Below, one piece after another: positions 34,865 through 43,964 of a stretch of 64,000 nucleotides of DNA. Source of the DNA: an uncultured Christensenellaceae bacterium (GTDB lineage Bacteria; Bacillota; Clostridia; Christensenellales; UMGS416); assembly GCA_944376795.1 (NCBI GenBank), contig CALWDW010000001.1:72915-136914 (forward strand), written 5' to 3'. The notes below the pieces were generated by a model that saw only the letters and a program-made list of their open reading frames with translations, did no database searches and was not told where the DNA came from. A program made the translations under genes and the position numbers. Position 1 is the first letter of the stretch; each line of letters begins with the position of its first letter.

Positions 34865-35698
34865 CTAAGGCGCCAAGGGTTTTTGCGCCTGTACGCCCAG
34901 GAACTGGGGCAGCGCCGCCAGGGGATTGTGGCGCCAGTCATACATTTTCTCTATTTCTTCCCGAGAACCTGCATGGTCATTCTCATTGTTTTGATTCGCC
35001 GGCTGCCAAAAAGGTTCCTCATCGTCAACCCGGGCAGGTATTTCCCGCAGGCAAGTAAGCTGCAAGCCCGCACAGGCCATCGCATTCAGGATATCCTCCA
35101 AGCGCCAGTGGAATTTCACCCCGTCATCCACAAAGGGACCCGTAGCATCGTAGGGTTTGATAACCCGCAGGCAGGCTCCCTCGGTCCTTTCGTCAAAGGG
35201 GCGCTGAAAAGGATGAATCTCATAGGCAATATACGCACCGCCCGGCTTCATAACCCGCGCAATGCTTCGATACATGGCAGGCAGGTCCTCAATCCAAACG
35301 TGAACGCCGTTGGAAGTAAAGACCAAGTCATATGTATCTGAGGGAACGCCCGCCAGCTCCATGGTATCTGCCTCCACGAACGTAATGGACCACCCATGGC
35401 GCTGCGCAATGCGCCGGGCATTCTCCAGCTGACAGACGGAAATATCACAGGAAGTAACCTGTGCCCCCATCGACGCAAAGGCAAAGGCCGCATGGTTATC
35501 CCCGCTGGAGGGGATACATATCCGCTTCCCCTCCATGGACGGCAGTGCCGATTGGATCATCTTCCATATAGCAGGATCCCAAACCCCAGAAGGATTTTGG
35601 AGGATGGCCTGGATCTGCTCCTCCCGCCCATAGCGCTCCGACCAGGATTGCGCCCAAAGATTCCAGTTTTCCCGGTTAATCTTGACACTCTCACGCAC
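34865..35698 (-). CDS. Class I SAM-dependent methyltransferase
   Basis: This 277-residue protein has a Rossmann methyltransferase core: ICIPSSGDNHAAFAFASMGAQVTSCDIS near residues 60-87 (motif I in altered form), EADTMELAG near 108, and YDLVFTSNGVHVW near 123. The substrate is unknown; small-molecule acceptors are common in this group. The start is GTG 35698 with AGAGAG upstream. It lies between the EF-G paralogue terminator and hflX. Confidence 0.85.
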   Translation of the reverse strand: MRESVKINRENWNLWAQSWSERYGREEQIQAILQNPSGVWDPAIWKMIQSALPSMEGKRICIPSSGDNHAAFAFASMGAQVTSCDISVCQLENARRIAQRHGWSITFVEADTMELAGVPSDTYDLVFTSNGVHVWIEDLPAMYRSIARVMKPGGAYIAYEIHPFQRPFDERTEGACLRVIKPYDATGPFVDDGVKFHWRLEDILNAMACAGLQLTCLREIPARVDDEEPFWQPANQNNENDHAGSREEIEKMYDWRHNPLAALPQFLGVQAQKPLAP

Positions 35699-35781
35699 AG
35701 CGAAACTCTCTTTCTACACGCAGCGTGTCGCGCAGCAGCAAACCTTCTCCCTTGCCCTGGATGCCCTTCAGAAAACGATCC

Positions 35782-35812
35782 AAAAAGGAACCGCCCCAAT
35801 GGGACGGTTCCT
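35782..35812 (-). terminator. Terminator of the EF-G paralogue gene
   Basis: On minus, AGGAACCGTCCC pairs with GGGCGGTTCCT around a short ATTG loop, followed by TTTTT (35786-35782, overlapping the stem foot). Confidence 0.85.
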
Positions 35813-35826
35813 GGCAATGGAATGCA

Positions 35827-37920
35827 CTAGTCGTCGTCGTCCTCGGTCATGGACTTCTTGGCTTCCTCAATGACCTTGGCCGCGATATTGGAAGGCATCT
35901 CCTCGTAGTGATCGAAGGTCATCTTGAAAGAACCGCGAGCCTGGGTCATCGAACGGAGGTCGGTTGCGTACTTGAACATCTCTGCCATCGGCACCTCACC
36001 GACAACCTCCTGCTGGCCCTTCACAGGATTCATACCCATGATGCGTCCGCGGCGGCGGTTCAGGTCACCAATTACATCGCCCATGTACTCATCCGGTACC
36101 AAAACCTCGACCTTCATAATGGGCTCCAGCAGCACAGGATTGGCATCTGCCATACCTTTCTTAAAGGCCAGGCTGGCCGCCGTCTTAAAGGCCATTTCCG
36201 AAGAATCCACCGGATGGTACGAACCATCCACCAGGCTGGCGCGGAGATTGACCACCGGATACCCGGCCAGGACACCGTGGTTGATGCAGTCGCGAAGCCC
36301 CTTCTCTACGGCGGGGATATACTGACGGGGCACCGATCCGCCTACCACCTTATCGACAAACTCAAACTCGCTGGAGCCGTCCGTAATGGGCTCGAACTCC
36401 ACCCAAATGTCACCAAACTGGCCATGGCCGCCCGACTGTTTCTTGTGCCGTCCCTGAACCTTCACCGCCTTGCGAATGGTCTCGCGATAGGGGATCTTCG
36501 GGTCGTTGAGCTGGGCCTTGACGTTAAACTTGCTGGCCAGCTTGCTGACCACAATATCCAAATGCAGCTCGCCCTGACCGGAAATGATCGACTCTCCGGT
36601 ATCGGGGTTCTTGCCCACCACGAAGGAAGGATCCTCCTCCTGGAGACGGGCCAGGCCGCCAAAGACCTTATCCTCCTCGCCCTGCTTGGCAGCCGAAACC
36701 GCAAAAGTCACCGAGGGCTCGGGGAACTGAATGGGCGGGAACTTCACCGGCCGGTGCTTGGAGCAAAGGGTATCCCCCGTGCTGGTAGCCGCCAGCTTGG
36801 CCAATACGCCGATATCGCCGGCATGCATCACGGAGATCGGAATCTGCTTTTTGCCCAGCATCGTTCCCAAAGAGGCCACCTTTTCCATCTTTCCGGAGTT
36901 GGTATTCAGCGGCGTGTAATCGGTGCTGGACAGGGTTCCCGACATGATCTTAAACAGAGAGAGCTTACCCACAAAGTTATCCGAGATCGTCTTAAATACC
37001 AGCGCCGAGAATTTCTCCGCATCGTCCGCTTTGATGATGATCTCCTCGCCGGATTCGACATCGATGGCAGGGGTCCCATCGGTATCCGCCGGTGAAGGCA
37101 TAAAGTCCACCAGCATATTCAGCAGAGGATACGTACCCTTGTTCTCAAATCCGGAAGCACAGACCACGGGATTCACCGTACCCGAACGGATTCCCTTTCG
37201 AAGGCCGTCCAGCACGTCCTCGTCCGACAAGGTCCCGTCCTCAAAGAACTTCTCCATCAACGCATCATCCGCCATGGCCGCGCCTTCCACCAGCGCCTCA
37301 CGGAGAGACTCCAGCTCGTCCTGCATATCGGAGGGAACCTCGGTATCCACGGCATCCTTACCCTGGAATCGATAGGCCTTTCCCTTGACCAGGTCGGCGT
37401 AACCTACAAAGGCGCCGTCCTCCAGGATGGGCATCTGCAGCGGTACAACGTTAGTGCCGTACTTTTCCTGCAGCTCCGCCAGGACCTTTGGGAAGTTTGC
37501 ATTCTCCCGATCCATCTGGTTGATCACAAAGCCCGTGGCCACGCCATGCTCCTGGCAGGCGTCCCAAGCCTTCTCCCCGCCTACAGCCAGACCGGAGACG
37601 GCATTTACCATGATCAGTGCACCCTCTACGGCGCGCAGAGCGCAGCCCAGCTCGCCGACCATATCAAAGTATCCCGGGACATCAATCAGATTGATCTTGC
37701 TATTTTTCCACTCGATGGGCGCCAGCCCCAAAGAGATCGAAATGCCGCGCTTGACTTCCTCAGGATCATAGTCAATGGAAGAGGTACCTTCTGCCACGCG
37801 GCCCATGCGATCGGTCAACCCAGTGGTATACAGAATTGCTTCCACCAAGGTCGTCTTACCCTCGCCGCCATGCCCCACTAAGGCAATGTTACGGATATCC
37901 TTCGTCTGGTACTCTTTCAT
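35827..37920 (-). CDS. Elongation factor G paralogue (EF-G2-like translation GTPase)
   Basis: The protein has 697 residues and full EF-G domain order: GTPase domain 1-270, then domains II-V, ending in an acidic tail. The P-loop is GHGGEGKTTL (16-25), switch I RGISIS, and G4 NQMDREN. The G3 motif is DVPGYFDM instead of DTPGHVDF, so the usual catalytic His is Tyr. This variant marks the EF-G2-like subfamily found beside normal EF-G in many bacteria; its role in translocation or ribosome recycling is not settled. It is a stand-alone gene with its own terminator, outside any str operon, so it is probably not the main EF-G. Confidence 0.9.
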   Translation of the reverse strand: MKEYQTKDIRNIALVGHGGEGKTTLVEAILYTTGLTDRMGRVAEGTSSIDYDPEEVKRGISISLGLAPIEWKNSKINLIDVPGYFDMVGELGCALRAVEGALIMVNAVSGLAVGGEKAWDACQEHGVATGFVINQMDRENANFPKVLAELQEKYGTNVVPLQMPILEDGAFVGYADLVKGKAYRFQGKDAVDTEVPSDMQDELESLREALVEGAAMADDALMEKFFEDGTLSDEDVLDGLRKGIRSGTVNPVVCASGFENKGTYPLLNMLVDFMPSPADTDGTPAIDVESGEEIIIKADDAEKFSALVFKTISDNFVGKLSLFKIMSGTLSSTDYTPLNTNSGKMEKVASLGTMLGKKQIPISVMHAGDIGVLAKLAATSTGDTLCSKHRPVKFPPIQFPEPSVTFAVSAAKQGEEDKVFGGLARLQEEDPSFVVGKNPDTGESIISGQGELHLDIVVSKLASKFNVKAQLNDPKIPYRETIRKAVKVQGRHKKQSGGHGQFGDIWVEFEPITDGSSEFEFVDKVVGGSVPRQYIPAVEKGLRDCINHGVLAGYPVVNLRASLVDGSYHPVDSSEMAFKTAASLAFKKGMADANPVLLEPIMKVEVLVPDEYMGDVIGDLNRRRGRIMGMNPVKGQQEVVGEVPMAEMFKYATDLRSMTQARGSFKMTFDHYEEMPSNIAAKVIEEAKKSMTEDDDD

Positions 37921-38075
37921 GATTGGAATCCCCCTCGTTTATTTGCACTATTAACCGAACGTCAATAAAAGCATTGTATCATATTCATTTGTGACTTGCC
38001 TAGAGAAGCGATTGACCTTCTGATGTAGAATCCGTCCATATCCATATGAACAATATGGACAAAATGCACGGAATA

Positions 38076-38951
38076 CTACACACGCTCCTTCCCCATAAAG
38101 ACTACTGCCAAGGTACCGGGACCCGCATGGGTTCCAATCACCGGGCCAACATACCGCAGCCAGACCTCCTTCGGCTGGCACTTCTCCAGCACCAGTTGCT
38201 CCAACTGCTTGGCAGCCTCCTCCTGGTCGGCGTGTAGGATGACCAGGATGTTCTTTTCCGGCTCCGTCATTCTCTCCACCACCTGGTCGGCCAGGTACCG
38301 TATGACTTTTTTCCTCCCCTTGATTTTTCCCGTATTGACCAGTTTTCCCTGGCGGTCGACCATCAAAACCGGCTTAACATCCAGCAGCGTCCCCACGACA
38401 GCCGTAGCAGAGGATACCCGGCCACCCCGGCGAAGAAAATTCAGGTCGTCCACAGAAAAAATATGATTGACCCGCATGCGGTTTTCCAAAACCCACTTCT
38501 CAATCTCCTCCATAGAAGCGCCCGCTTCCTTCTTCTGCAGGGCGCCATAGACTAGAAGCCCACAGCCAACCGAAATCGAGAGGGTGTCCACCAGCTTAAT
38601 GGTACGTTGAGGGAATTCTTTCAAAATGGATTCCCGCGCCATCGTGGCGCAATCATAGGCGCCACTGAGTCCCGAAGAAAACATCACAAATAGGATGTCC
38701 TGTCCCGCCTCCAGGTATGGACGCCAGAAGTCCTCGTAGTGCTGGGGCGGAAGCATCATGGTTTTGGGCATAGCGCCGCTGCGTTCCGCTGCGTAAAAGG
38801 CCTTAAAATCGGTATTCTTTCCGAGGTCATAGGTGTACTCCTGATCCCCCAGCACGTACGGCATGCGCACAAAAGGCGCTTGGTATTTTTCCTGAATCTC
38901 TAAGGGGAGTTCACTGTTAGAATCAAACATAAGAATAAAGTCCTGGCCCAT
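38076..38951 (-). CDS. DegV-family fatty-acid-binding protein
   Basis: This 291-residue two-domain protein binds fatty acids for a FakA-type kinase in related Firmicutes. Family features are FILMFDSNSELP at the start, VMFSSGLSGAYDCATMA near residue 88 (lipid head-group Ser), and NFLRRGGRVSSATAVVGTLLDVKPVL near 168. GAGGAGG precedes ATG 38951. It is a single-gene unit with its own promoter. No fakA partner is seen nearby. Confidence 0.93.
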   Translation of the reverse strand: MGQDFILMFDSNSELPLEIQEKYQAPFVRMPYVLGDQEYTYDLGKNTDFKAFYAAERSGAMPKTMMLPPQHYEDFWRPYLEAGQDILFVMFSSGLSGAYDCATMARESILKEFPQRTIKLVDTLSISVGCGLLVYGALQKKEAGASMEEIEKWVLENRMRVNHIFSVDDLNFLRRGGRVSSATAVVGTLLDVKPVLMVDRQGKLVNTGKIKGRKKVIRYLADQVVERMTEPEKNILVILHADQEEAAKQLEQLVLEKCQPKEVWLRYVGPVIGTHAGPGTLAVVFMGKERV

Positions 38952-39026
38952 GTTGTCCTCCTCGTTATCCGTCCGGAAAAAAATAATGACATCGGCTCAT
39001 ATAAGCCATTCAATAAGTACGCACTC

Positions 39027-39055
39027 ATTATACCGTATTCCCAAGGAAACGCCAA
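39027..39055 (-). promoter_or_regulatory. Promoter of the DegV gene
   Basis: TTGGCG (39055-39050), a 17-base spacer and TATAAT (39032-39027) on minus. Confidence 0.65.
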
Positions 39056-39187
39056 TCTTTTTTTCTTCTCAGAGAGCCGCGCTGCCAGTAAAGCATCGTA
39101 CAAATGAGCGCGCCCCTCAAAACCCAATGCGAAGATTGGACCCTTACAGTACACAGTGGCAGCTCCAAGCAAACAAACATCCAAAAC

Positions 39188-39298
39188 AAAAAAACGCCGC
39201 CTTGTTTCAAGGCCACAGGGATTCCTCCCTGCGGGAGGCCGTTGCACACAACGACCTCCGGCGCTAAGCAGCTAACCGTAAGGACACGGTCTGCCGTG
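39188..39298 (-). ncRNA. Tandem-hairpin structured RNA or 3' UTR after the P-II-like gene
   Basis: Starting directly after the P-II stop codon and read on minus, four hairpins follow: CACGG-4-CCGTG (39298-39285); GGAGG and CGTTG paired with CAACG and CCTCC around a 4-base loop (39259-39234); CAGGGA-4-TCCCTG (39231-39216); and GCCTTG-3-CAAGGC (39213-39199). A run of seven Ts (39194-39188) ends it. The last three stems are only 2 bases apart. It may be an elaborate terminator or a processed small RNA. Confidence 0.45.
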
Positions 39299-39643
39299 CT
39301 AGAGAATGCTCTCGCCACGCTCTCCAGTACGGATTCGAATCGCTTCCTCCACGTTCAGCACGAAGATGCGGCCGTCGCCCACCGAATTGGTGCATGCATT
39401 GCTCATGATGATACCGATGATGGTCTCCGCATCCTCATCATTGCAGAAGATTTCCAGCTTCACCTTTGGACGAAGGTCAATCCGGTAGCCTTTTTGCTCC
39501 ACCTCTGCCAGGTAATCATTCCTGCGGGTAGAGCCGCTGCCAATAACCTCGGTCACCGTCATGCCCGTAAATCCCCGCTTCCACAGGGACTCCTGGACGA
39601 TATCCTGCCGGCTCTTACGGATGATGGCTTCAATCTTCTTCAT
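39299..39643 (-). CDS. P-II-like regulatory protein (divergent GlnB family)
   Basis: The protein has 114 residues from ATG 39643; GTG 39652 is also in frame, but AAAGAG is better placed for the ATG. It shows MKKIEAIIRKS, GMTVTEV, RPKVKLEI, GDGRIFV and RIRTGE, the P-II core that binds ATP/ADP between subunits. The T-loop (about residues 37-58) is three residues longer than in GlnB, and the Gln that holds Mg and 2-oxoglutarate is Thr (GSGSTRR), so 2-oxoglutarate sensing is doubtful. It is co-transcribed with a corrinoid protein 23 bases upstream; no ammonium transporter is near. Confidence 0.88.
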   Translation of the reverse strand: MKKIEAIIRKSRQDIVQESLWKRGFTGMTVTEVIGSGSTRRNDYLAEVEQKGYRIDLRPKVKLEIFCNDEDAETIIGIIMSNACTNSVGDGRIFVLNVEEAIRIRTGERGESIL

Positions 39644-39666
39644 AGAACTCACTCTTTCTTTTTATA

Positions 39667-40311
39667 TTAGGCCTCAAGCTCCTTAATCAGGCGCAACGCC
39701 AGTTCGGCGGCGGAGGCGGCGTCCGAGGAATACCCATCGGCCCCGATTTCCTTGGCGAAGCTGTCGGTTACGGGAGCACCGCCCACCATAACCTTGACCT
39801 TATCCCGAACGCCGGCCTGCTCCAAAGCGACAATGGTGTCGCGCATGGTCGGCATGGTGGTAGTCAGCAGGGCACTCATGGCCACGATCTGAGCGCCTTG
39901 GTTCACCACGGCATCCAAGAACTTCTCCGGGCCCACGTCAATACCCAAGTCGATCACCTTGAAGCCATTGCCCTCCAGCATCATAGCCACCAGGTTCTTC
40001 CCGATATCGTGCAAGTCGCCCTTCACGGTGCCGATGGCCACGACACCAGCCGGAGCCACGTCCTTCTCCGCCAAGATGGGCTTAATCAGATTCAGTCCGG
40101 CGTACATGGCACGGGCCGCCACCAAAACTTCCGGCACGTAAACCTCATTGTTCTTAAACAGGACGCCAATCTCGCTCATGCCCGTGATCAGGCCTTGGTT
40201 CAGAATCTCCTCCGCATTGCATCCCTCTTGGAGCGCGGCCTCCACTAGCTCTTTCACCTTCTTGGCCCGTCCTGCCATTAGGGCATCGGCAATCGCTCTA
40301 TAATCAGCCAT
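39667..40311 (-). CDS. Corrinoid (B12-binding) methyl-carrier protein
   Basis: This 214-residue protein matches the MtaC/MtbC/MttC group of methyl carriers. A helical cap domain (about residues 1-85) is followed by a B12-binding Rossmann domain with GDLHDIGKNLV (98-108), where His101 is the lower cobalt ligand, then SALLTTT near 145 and VGGAPV near 176. Such proteins carry a methyl group between a substrate-specific methyltransferase and a second methyltransferase. Neither enzyme is in this window. It stands between a PocR-AraC regulator and a P-II-like gene. Confidence 0.92.
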   Translation of the reverse strand: MADYRAIADALMAGRAKKVKELVEAALQEGCNAEEILNQGLITGMSEIGVLFKNNEVYVPEVLVAARAMYAGLNLIKPILAEKDVAPAGVVAIGTVKGDLHDIGKNLVAMMLEGNGFKVIDLGIDVGPEKFLDAVVNQGAQIVAMSALLTTTMPTMRDTIVALEQAGVRDKVKVMVGGAPVTDSFAKEIGADGYSSDAASAAELALRLIKELEA

Positions 40312-40415
40312 GGTTCTTACCTCCTAAAGTTCCATTATAGTACCTCTAGTATACCATGAAACGATTCAAACACCATGGCGATTCCTGCTGGAAAGCTGCA
40401 ATATCTTGCCATCGA

Positions 40416-41729
40416 TCATAGGAAACTCTTGCGGTACTGGTTCGGCGGAAGCCCCACGCTGCGCTTAAAGACCTTCGAAAAGTACCCGGGATCTTCATAC
40501 CCCACCATGGCCGACACCGCCACAATGGACAGTGACCCATCCTTTAACAGGTTTTTTGCGCGCTCAATCCGTACACGCGTCAAATACTCCACAAAGGTGA
40601 TCCCTAATTCCTCCCGGAAAAGGTGGCTTAAGTAAAACGGACTTAAATGCACCTGGGCCGCCACGCCCTCCAGGCTCAGGTTCTCGGCGTGATGCTCGCG
40701 GATATAGGACATCACATCAGCCAGGAGACGCGCCGAGCGCACGTTCCGCACGTCATAGATGGCATCCATCATGGCGTCCAGCACGCGCACCAGCCAGTGG
40801 CACAGCTCGTCAAACTCCTGGATTTGGGACAGACGGCCTATCACCTCATAATTGAGGCCCAGCATCTTTTCCAGGCTGGCGCCGCTCTCCACCGCGGCCC
40901 TGGAAATCACCACCACCAGCTCCAGGCTGCGCGCCTTGATGACGTCAAGGTTCCCTGCATTGTGAAAAAAGATCGAACCCAAAATCTCATTTAGGATCTT
41001 TTTCGCCCCCTGCCGGTCACCCAGGCGCACCTTCCCCAGTAGGTCGCGTTCCCGATGCAGGGGATACGCTGTTTCGCTGCCCCCTTCCTCCATCGCGGTG
41101 ATCACCGAATCTGCCCGCTTCTTTTCAAAGAGCCATTCGGCAATCTGGGCCTGCTGCTGGGTAAGCTCCTTCCGATGCTCCAGGGTATGCATCGCATCCT
41201 TGCTTAAGGATTGCACCACACGCATCAGCGTCTCCGCCAGGCTCTGCACCCGCTGCGGGGTTACCACCGGTACCTTGTGCACGGACGCCATCAGAAGGGC
41301 GCCATTCATGTCACGTCGGTCCTCCGTCCTGCGTACCATCTCCGCCAGAGCCACCTCGTCCCACTCCCACATTCGTAGTGGACCACAGGATATGAAGCCG
41401 CCATACGCTCCGCCCAGCACCACGGGCGCGTAGATCACCACCAGCCCCATATGGCACAAGGTAATGTATGCATCTCCCAGGCGAGCGGCCGTTTCCCCGG
41501 CGGCACGGGCGCAGGCTTGGCATCGTTCTCTACCTTCCGGAGTAGCCTGCACCTGCTGGCAGAAAGGATGCCTCCCCGCAATCTGGGTCGAAGCAAGAAT
41601 CAACTCCCCTTGGATGTCCCGGCAGGTCACCCCCAGCCCGGTGGTCTGGGCAAAGGATTCCAACACGCCGGATAGCTCCTGTGGAGAAAAGACCTCTTCC
41701 AGGCGAAACTGCTGTGTGTTCGTGGCCAA
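40416..41729 (-). CDS. AraC-family regulator with PocR sensor domain
   Basis: The protein has 437 residues. The N-terminal PocR domain (about 10-165) has a Cys-rich core (Cys57, Cys70, Cys73, CHMG at 92-95) and the GGAYGGFISCGPL block. The C-terminal AraC domain (about 335-437) has two helix-turn-helices (LSLEGVAAQVHLSPFYLSHLF and LSIVAVSAMVGYEDPGYF). PocR domains are linked to control of B12-dependent or diol metabolism. The start is TTG 41729 with GAGG 11 bases upstream. It directly precedes the corrinoid gene (104 bases), its likely target. Confidence 0.88.
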   Translation of the reverse strand: MATNTQQFRLEEVFSPQELSGVLESFAQTTGLGVTCRDIQGELILASTQIAGRHPFCQQVQATPEGRERCQACARAAGETAARLGDAYITLCHMGLVVIYAPVVLGGAYGGFISCGPLRMWEWDEVALAEMVRRTEDRRDMNGALLMASVHKVPVVTPQRVQSLAETLMRVVQSLSKDAMHTLEHRKELTQQQAQIAEWLFEKKRADSVITAMEEGGSETAYPLHRERDLLGKVRLGDRQGAKKILNEILGSIFFHNAGNLDVIKARSLELVVVISRAAVESGASLEKMLGLNYEVIGRLSQIQEFDELCHWLVRVLDAMMDAIYDVRNVRSARLLADVMSYIREHHAENLSLEGVAAQVHLSPFYLSHLFREELGITFVEYLTRVRIERAKNLLKDGSLSIVAVSAMVGYEDPGYFSKVFKRSVGLPPNQYRKSFL

Positions 41730-41813
41730 ATCCGCAACAACCTCAACTCAAACAATCTCCTATATTTAGTATACATCATTTGCCAGACTGTTTCCATATC
41801 GAGATTTGACAAC

Positions 41814-43289
41814 TTAGGAAGCGGTTTCCCCGGATGCTTCCTCGTCCCCCGAGGCCGGGTGCACCTCCCGAATGGCGGTCTTCCACTTTCCGGTACGAAA
41901 GCGCAGGTACATCAGCAGGCAGCGGACATAGCTCTCCACCGCCATGCAGGTTACCGCGGCTGGGAGGCCCAACCCTAAAATCCGAATACACACGATCCCA
42001 CCCGCAAAGGCACGAATTACCCAAGTCCCTGCCGCAATGATAATCATCGGCCAAAGCGTATCGCCCGCGCCGCGCAGGGCGCCGGCAAAGACCATAGCGC
42101 CAGTCTGCCCAGGCTGGAGAAACGCTACAATCTGCAGGCATTGCGACGCCAAAGCAATAACCGCCGCGTCCGGCGTAAAAAAGCGCGCCACCTGGGGGCC
42201 CAAGAAGAAAAGCCCCGTCCCTGCCAGCGTCATCGCGACAAAAGACGTTAGCACGCATGTATGCGCCAGGCGCTGAGCGAGATCCGGCCGTTTTGCCCCC
42301 AGGGCCTGGCCCACCAGCGTCGTAGCTGCCGTAGCAAAGGCGAATCCCGGCATAAACGCAATGGACTCCACCGTCACGTAGACGGTATTGGCCGCCACCG
42401 CCACCGTCCCCATGCTGGCGATGGAGGCGGCAATCACTACCTGGGCTGTCGACATGCACAGGCGTTCCAGCATGGCAGGAAAACTGATTCGAAGGATCTG
42501 TCGCAGCAAAAGCAGATCCGGACGAAAGCTGTCTCGAAAATGGATTCGCATGGGCGTATTGCCCCGGAAGACCAGCGCCACTGCCGCAATTCCGCCAAAA
42601 ACCATAGATACTGCCGTTGCCAGCGCCGCGCCAGAGGTCCCCATACCTGCGCCAAAGACCGTCAATTCCCATCCCAATAGGCGGACCGTGTGCGTCTCAA
42701 AGATGAGAAAGTAGTTGCCCACGACATTGATGATATTCACCAAGATATTGATCCGCAGGGGGGTTCGCGTATCCCCACATCCGCGGAATACCGAGAAAAA
42801 GAGCATGGAGGCAATCTGAAAAGGACGGCCCACCGACACAATCAGGTTGTACTTCGTGGCATACTCAAGAATATCTGGCTCCGCTCCCATGAATACGGGA
42901 ATTGCCCGGCTCAGGCAGGCCAGCACAATGCCCATGGGAAGGCCGATAAAGAGCAAAATCAGAATTGTATGGCGCACTAGCTTTCGCGTCATCGACGCGT
43001 CGCCTGCCCCGATGCTGCGAGAGATTAATGCCGTGATTCCTACGCCCAGCGCCATAATCAAGCCATTGAGCAGCATCACCACCGAATTGGAGATGGATAC
43101 GGCTGCCGTAGCGTACGCTCCCAGCGAACCCACCATGGCCGTGTCTGCGTAGCTGACCAATGTAGTCAATATCTGCTCCAAAAAAACAGGCCATGCCAGC
43201 ATCAGCACCGTAATCACCGGTTTACGTGGGTCATCCACATAGTTAAGCCTCTGCTTACCCAAACTACCCCCTATTCCGGCGGTAGGCAC
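41814..43289 (-). CDS. MATE-family efflux transporter
   Basis: This 491-residue polytopic membrane protein has 12 hydrophobic helices in two similar halves, for example VLMLAWPVFLEQILTTLVSYADTAMVG near residue 28 and LRISFPAMLERLCMSTAQVV near 265. MATE carriers export drugs or metabolites in exchange for sodium ions or protons. The start is GTG 43289, with GGGGGAAAG upstream; a start within the next 30 residues is possible. It lies 84 bases ahead of the PocR-AraC gene with no terminator seen. Confidence 0.92.
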   Translation of the reverse strand: MPTAGIGGSLGKQRLNYVDDPRKPVITVLMLAWPVFLEQILTTLVSYADTAMVGSLGAYATAAVSISNSVVMLLNGLIMALGVGITALISRSIGAGDASMTRKLVRHTILILLFIGLPMGIVLACLSRAIPVFMGAEPDILEYATKYNLIVSVGRPFQIASMLFFSVFRGCGDTRTPLRINILVNIINVVGNYFLIFETHTVRLLGWELTVFGAGMGTSGAALATAVSMVFGGIAAVALVFRGNTPMRIHFRDSFRPDLLLLRQILRISFPAMLERLCMSTAQVVIAASIASMGTVAVAANTVYVTVESIAFMPGFAFATAATTLVGQALGAKRPDLAQRLAHTCVLTSFVAMTLAGTGLFFLGPQVARFFTPDAAVIALASQCLQIVAFLQPGQTGAMVFAGALRGAGDTLWPMIIIAAGTWVIRAFAGGIVCIRILGLGLPAAVTCMAVESYVRCLLMYLRFRTGKWKTAIREVHPASGDEEASGETAS

Positions 43290-43430
43290 ACTACACTTTC
43301 CCCCGCCTAGTATAAGTTTTCCTTAATAAGTTCAGCCTAACATAAATTGCGCCGGAGAGCAATCAAAACTTTCCGAAAAGTTTCTGGCCAATTTGCCGAA
43401 ATTCCATGTGGATTGTTCCGTATCTCCAGG

Positions 43431-43473
43431 AAAAAAGCAAGGCGCCCACTGTCTAAGACAGCAGACGCCTTGC
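43431..43473 (-). terminator. Terminator of the ylxM-to-rplS operon
   Basis: On minus, GCAAGGCG and CTGTC arms pair with GACAG and CGCCTTGC, followed by TTTTTT (43436-43431). Confidence 0.9.
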
Positions 43474-43488
43474 ATGCTTTGCGGAGGC

Positions 43489-43836
43489 TTAATAACTTGT
43501 CTTCTCCTTAACCTTCGCGGCCTTACCGGTAACGTTGCGCAGATAGTAGAGCTTCGCGCGGCGAACCTTACCACGGCGGATCACTTCAATGGAACCAATC
43601 CGGGGGCTGTGCACCGGGAACGTACGCTCCACGCCCACGCCATAGGAAACACGGCGGACGGTGAAGGTCTCACGAACGGAGCCATTGCGGCGGGAGATGA
43701 CCACGCCCTCAAAGGCCTGGATACGCTCACGATTGCCTTCGACAACCTTCACATTGACGCGGACGGTATCGCCAACGCGGAAATCAGGGATGTCGCTGCG
43801 GAGCTGCTCCATTTCCAGGGTACGGATGTCAATCAT
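43489..43836 (-). CDS. rplS: Ribosomal protein L19
   Basis: This 115-residue 50S protein lies at the 30S-50S interface. Family stretches are [31 protein letters not shown] and [13 protein letters not shown] 43836 is chosen because GAGGAGG lies 9 bases upstream; earlier in-frame ATGs lack one. It is last in the ylxM-ffh-rpsP-khpA-rimM-trmD-rplS cluster and has its own promoter as well. Confidence 0.96.
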   Translation of the reverse strand: MIDIRTLEMEQLRSDIPDFRVGDTVRVNVKVVEGNRERIQAFEGVVISRRNGSVRETFTVRRVSYGVGVERTFPVHSPRIGSIEVIRRGKVRRAKLYYLRNVTGKAAKVKEKTSY

Positions 43837-43909
43837 TGGGAAATTCCTCCTCATAGTGACGTTCATGCTCGCGCCGGAGTCAGAGGACCGTCATAATCAC
43901 ACAAAGGGC

Positions 43910-43938
43910 ATTATAACAAATGCGCTGTGAAATTGCAA
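43910..43938 (-). promoter_or_regulatory. Internal promoter of rplS
   Basis: TTGCAA (43938-43933), a 17-base spacer and perfect TATAAT (43915-43910) on minus, in the 128-base gap between trmD and rplS. Confidence 0.65.
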
Positions 43939-43964
43939 GTATTTTTCGCCGGTTTTTCGGCGTA

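Noticed and set aside
39154..39160. GCCACTG on minus, the core of the cobalamin riboswitch B12 box, next to a corrinoid gene
   Set aside because: The other conserved cobalamin riboswitch parts are missing, and it lies after the P-II terminator, not before a B12 gene.
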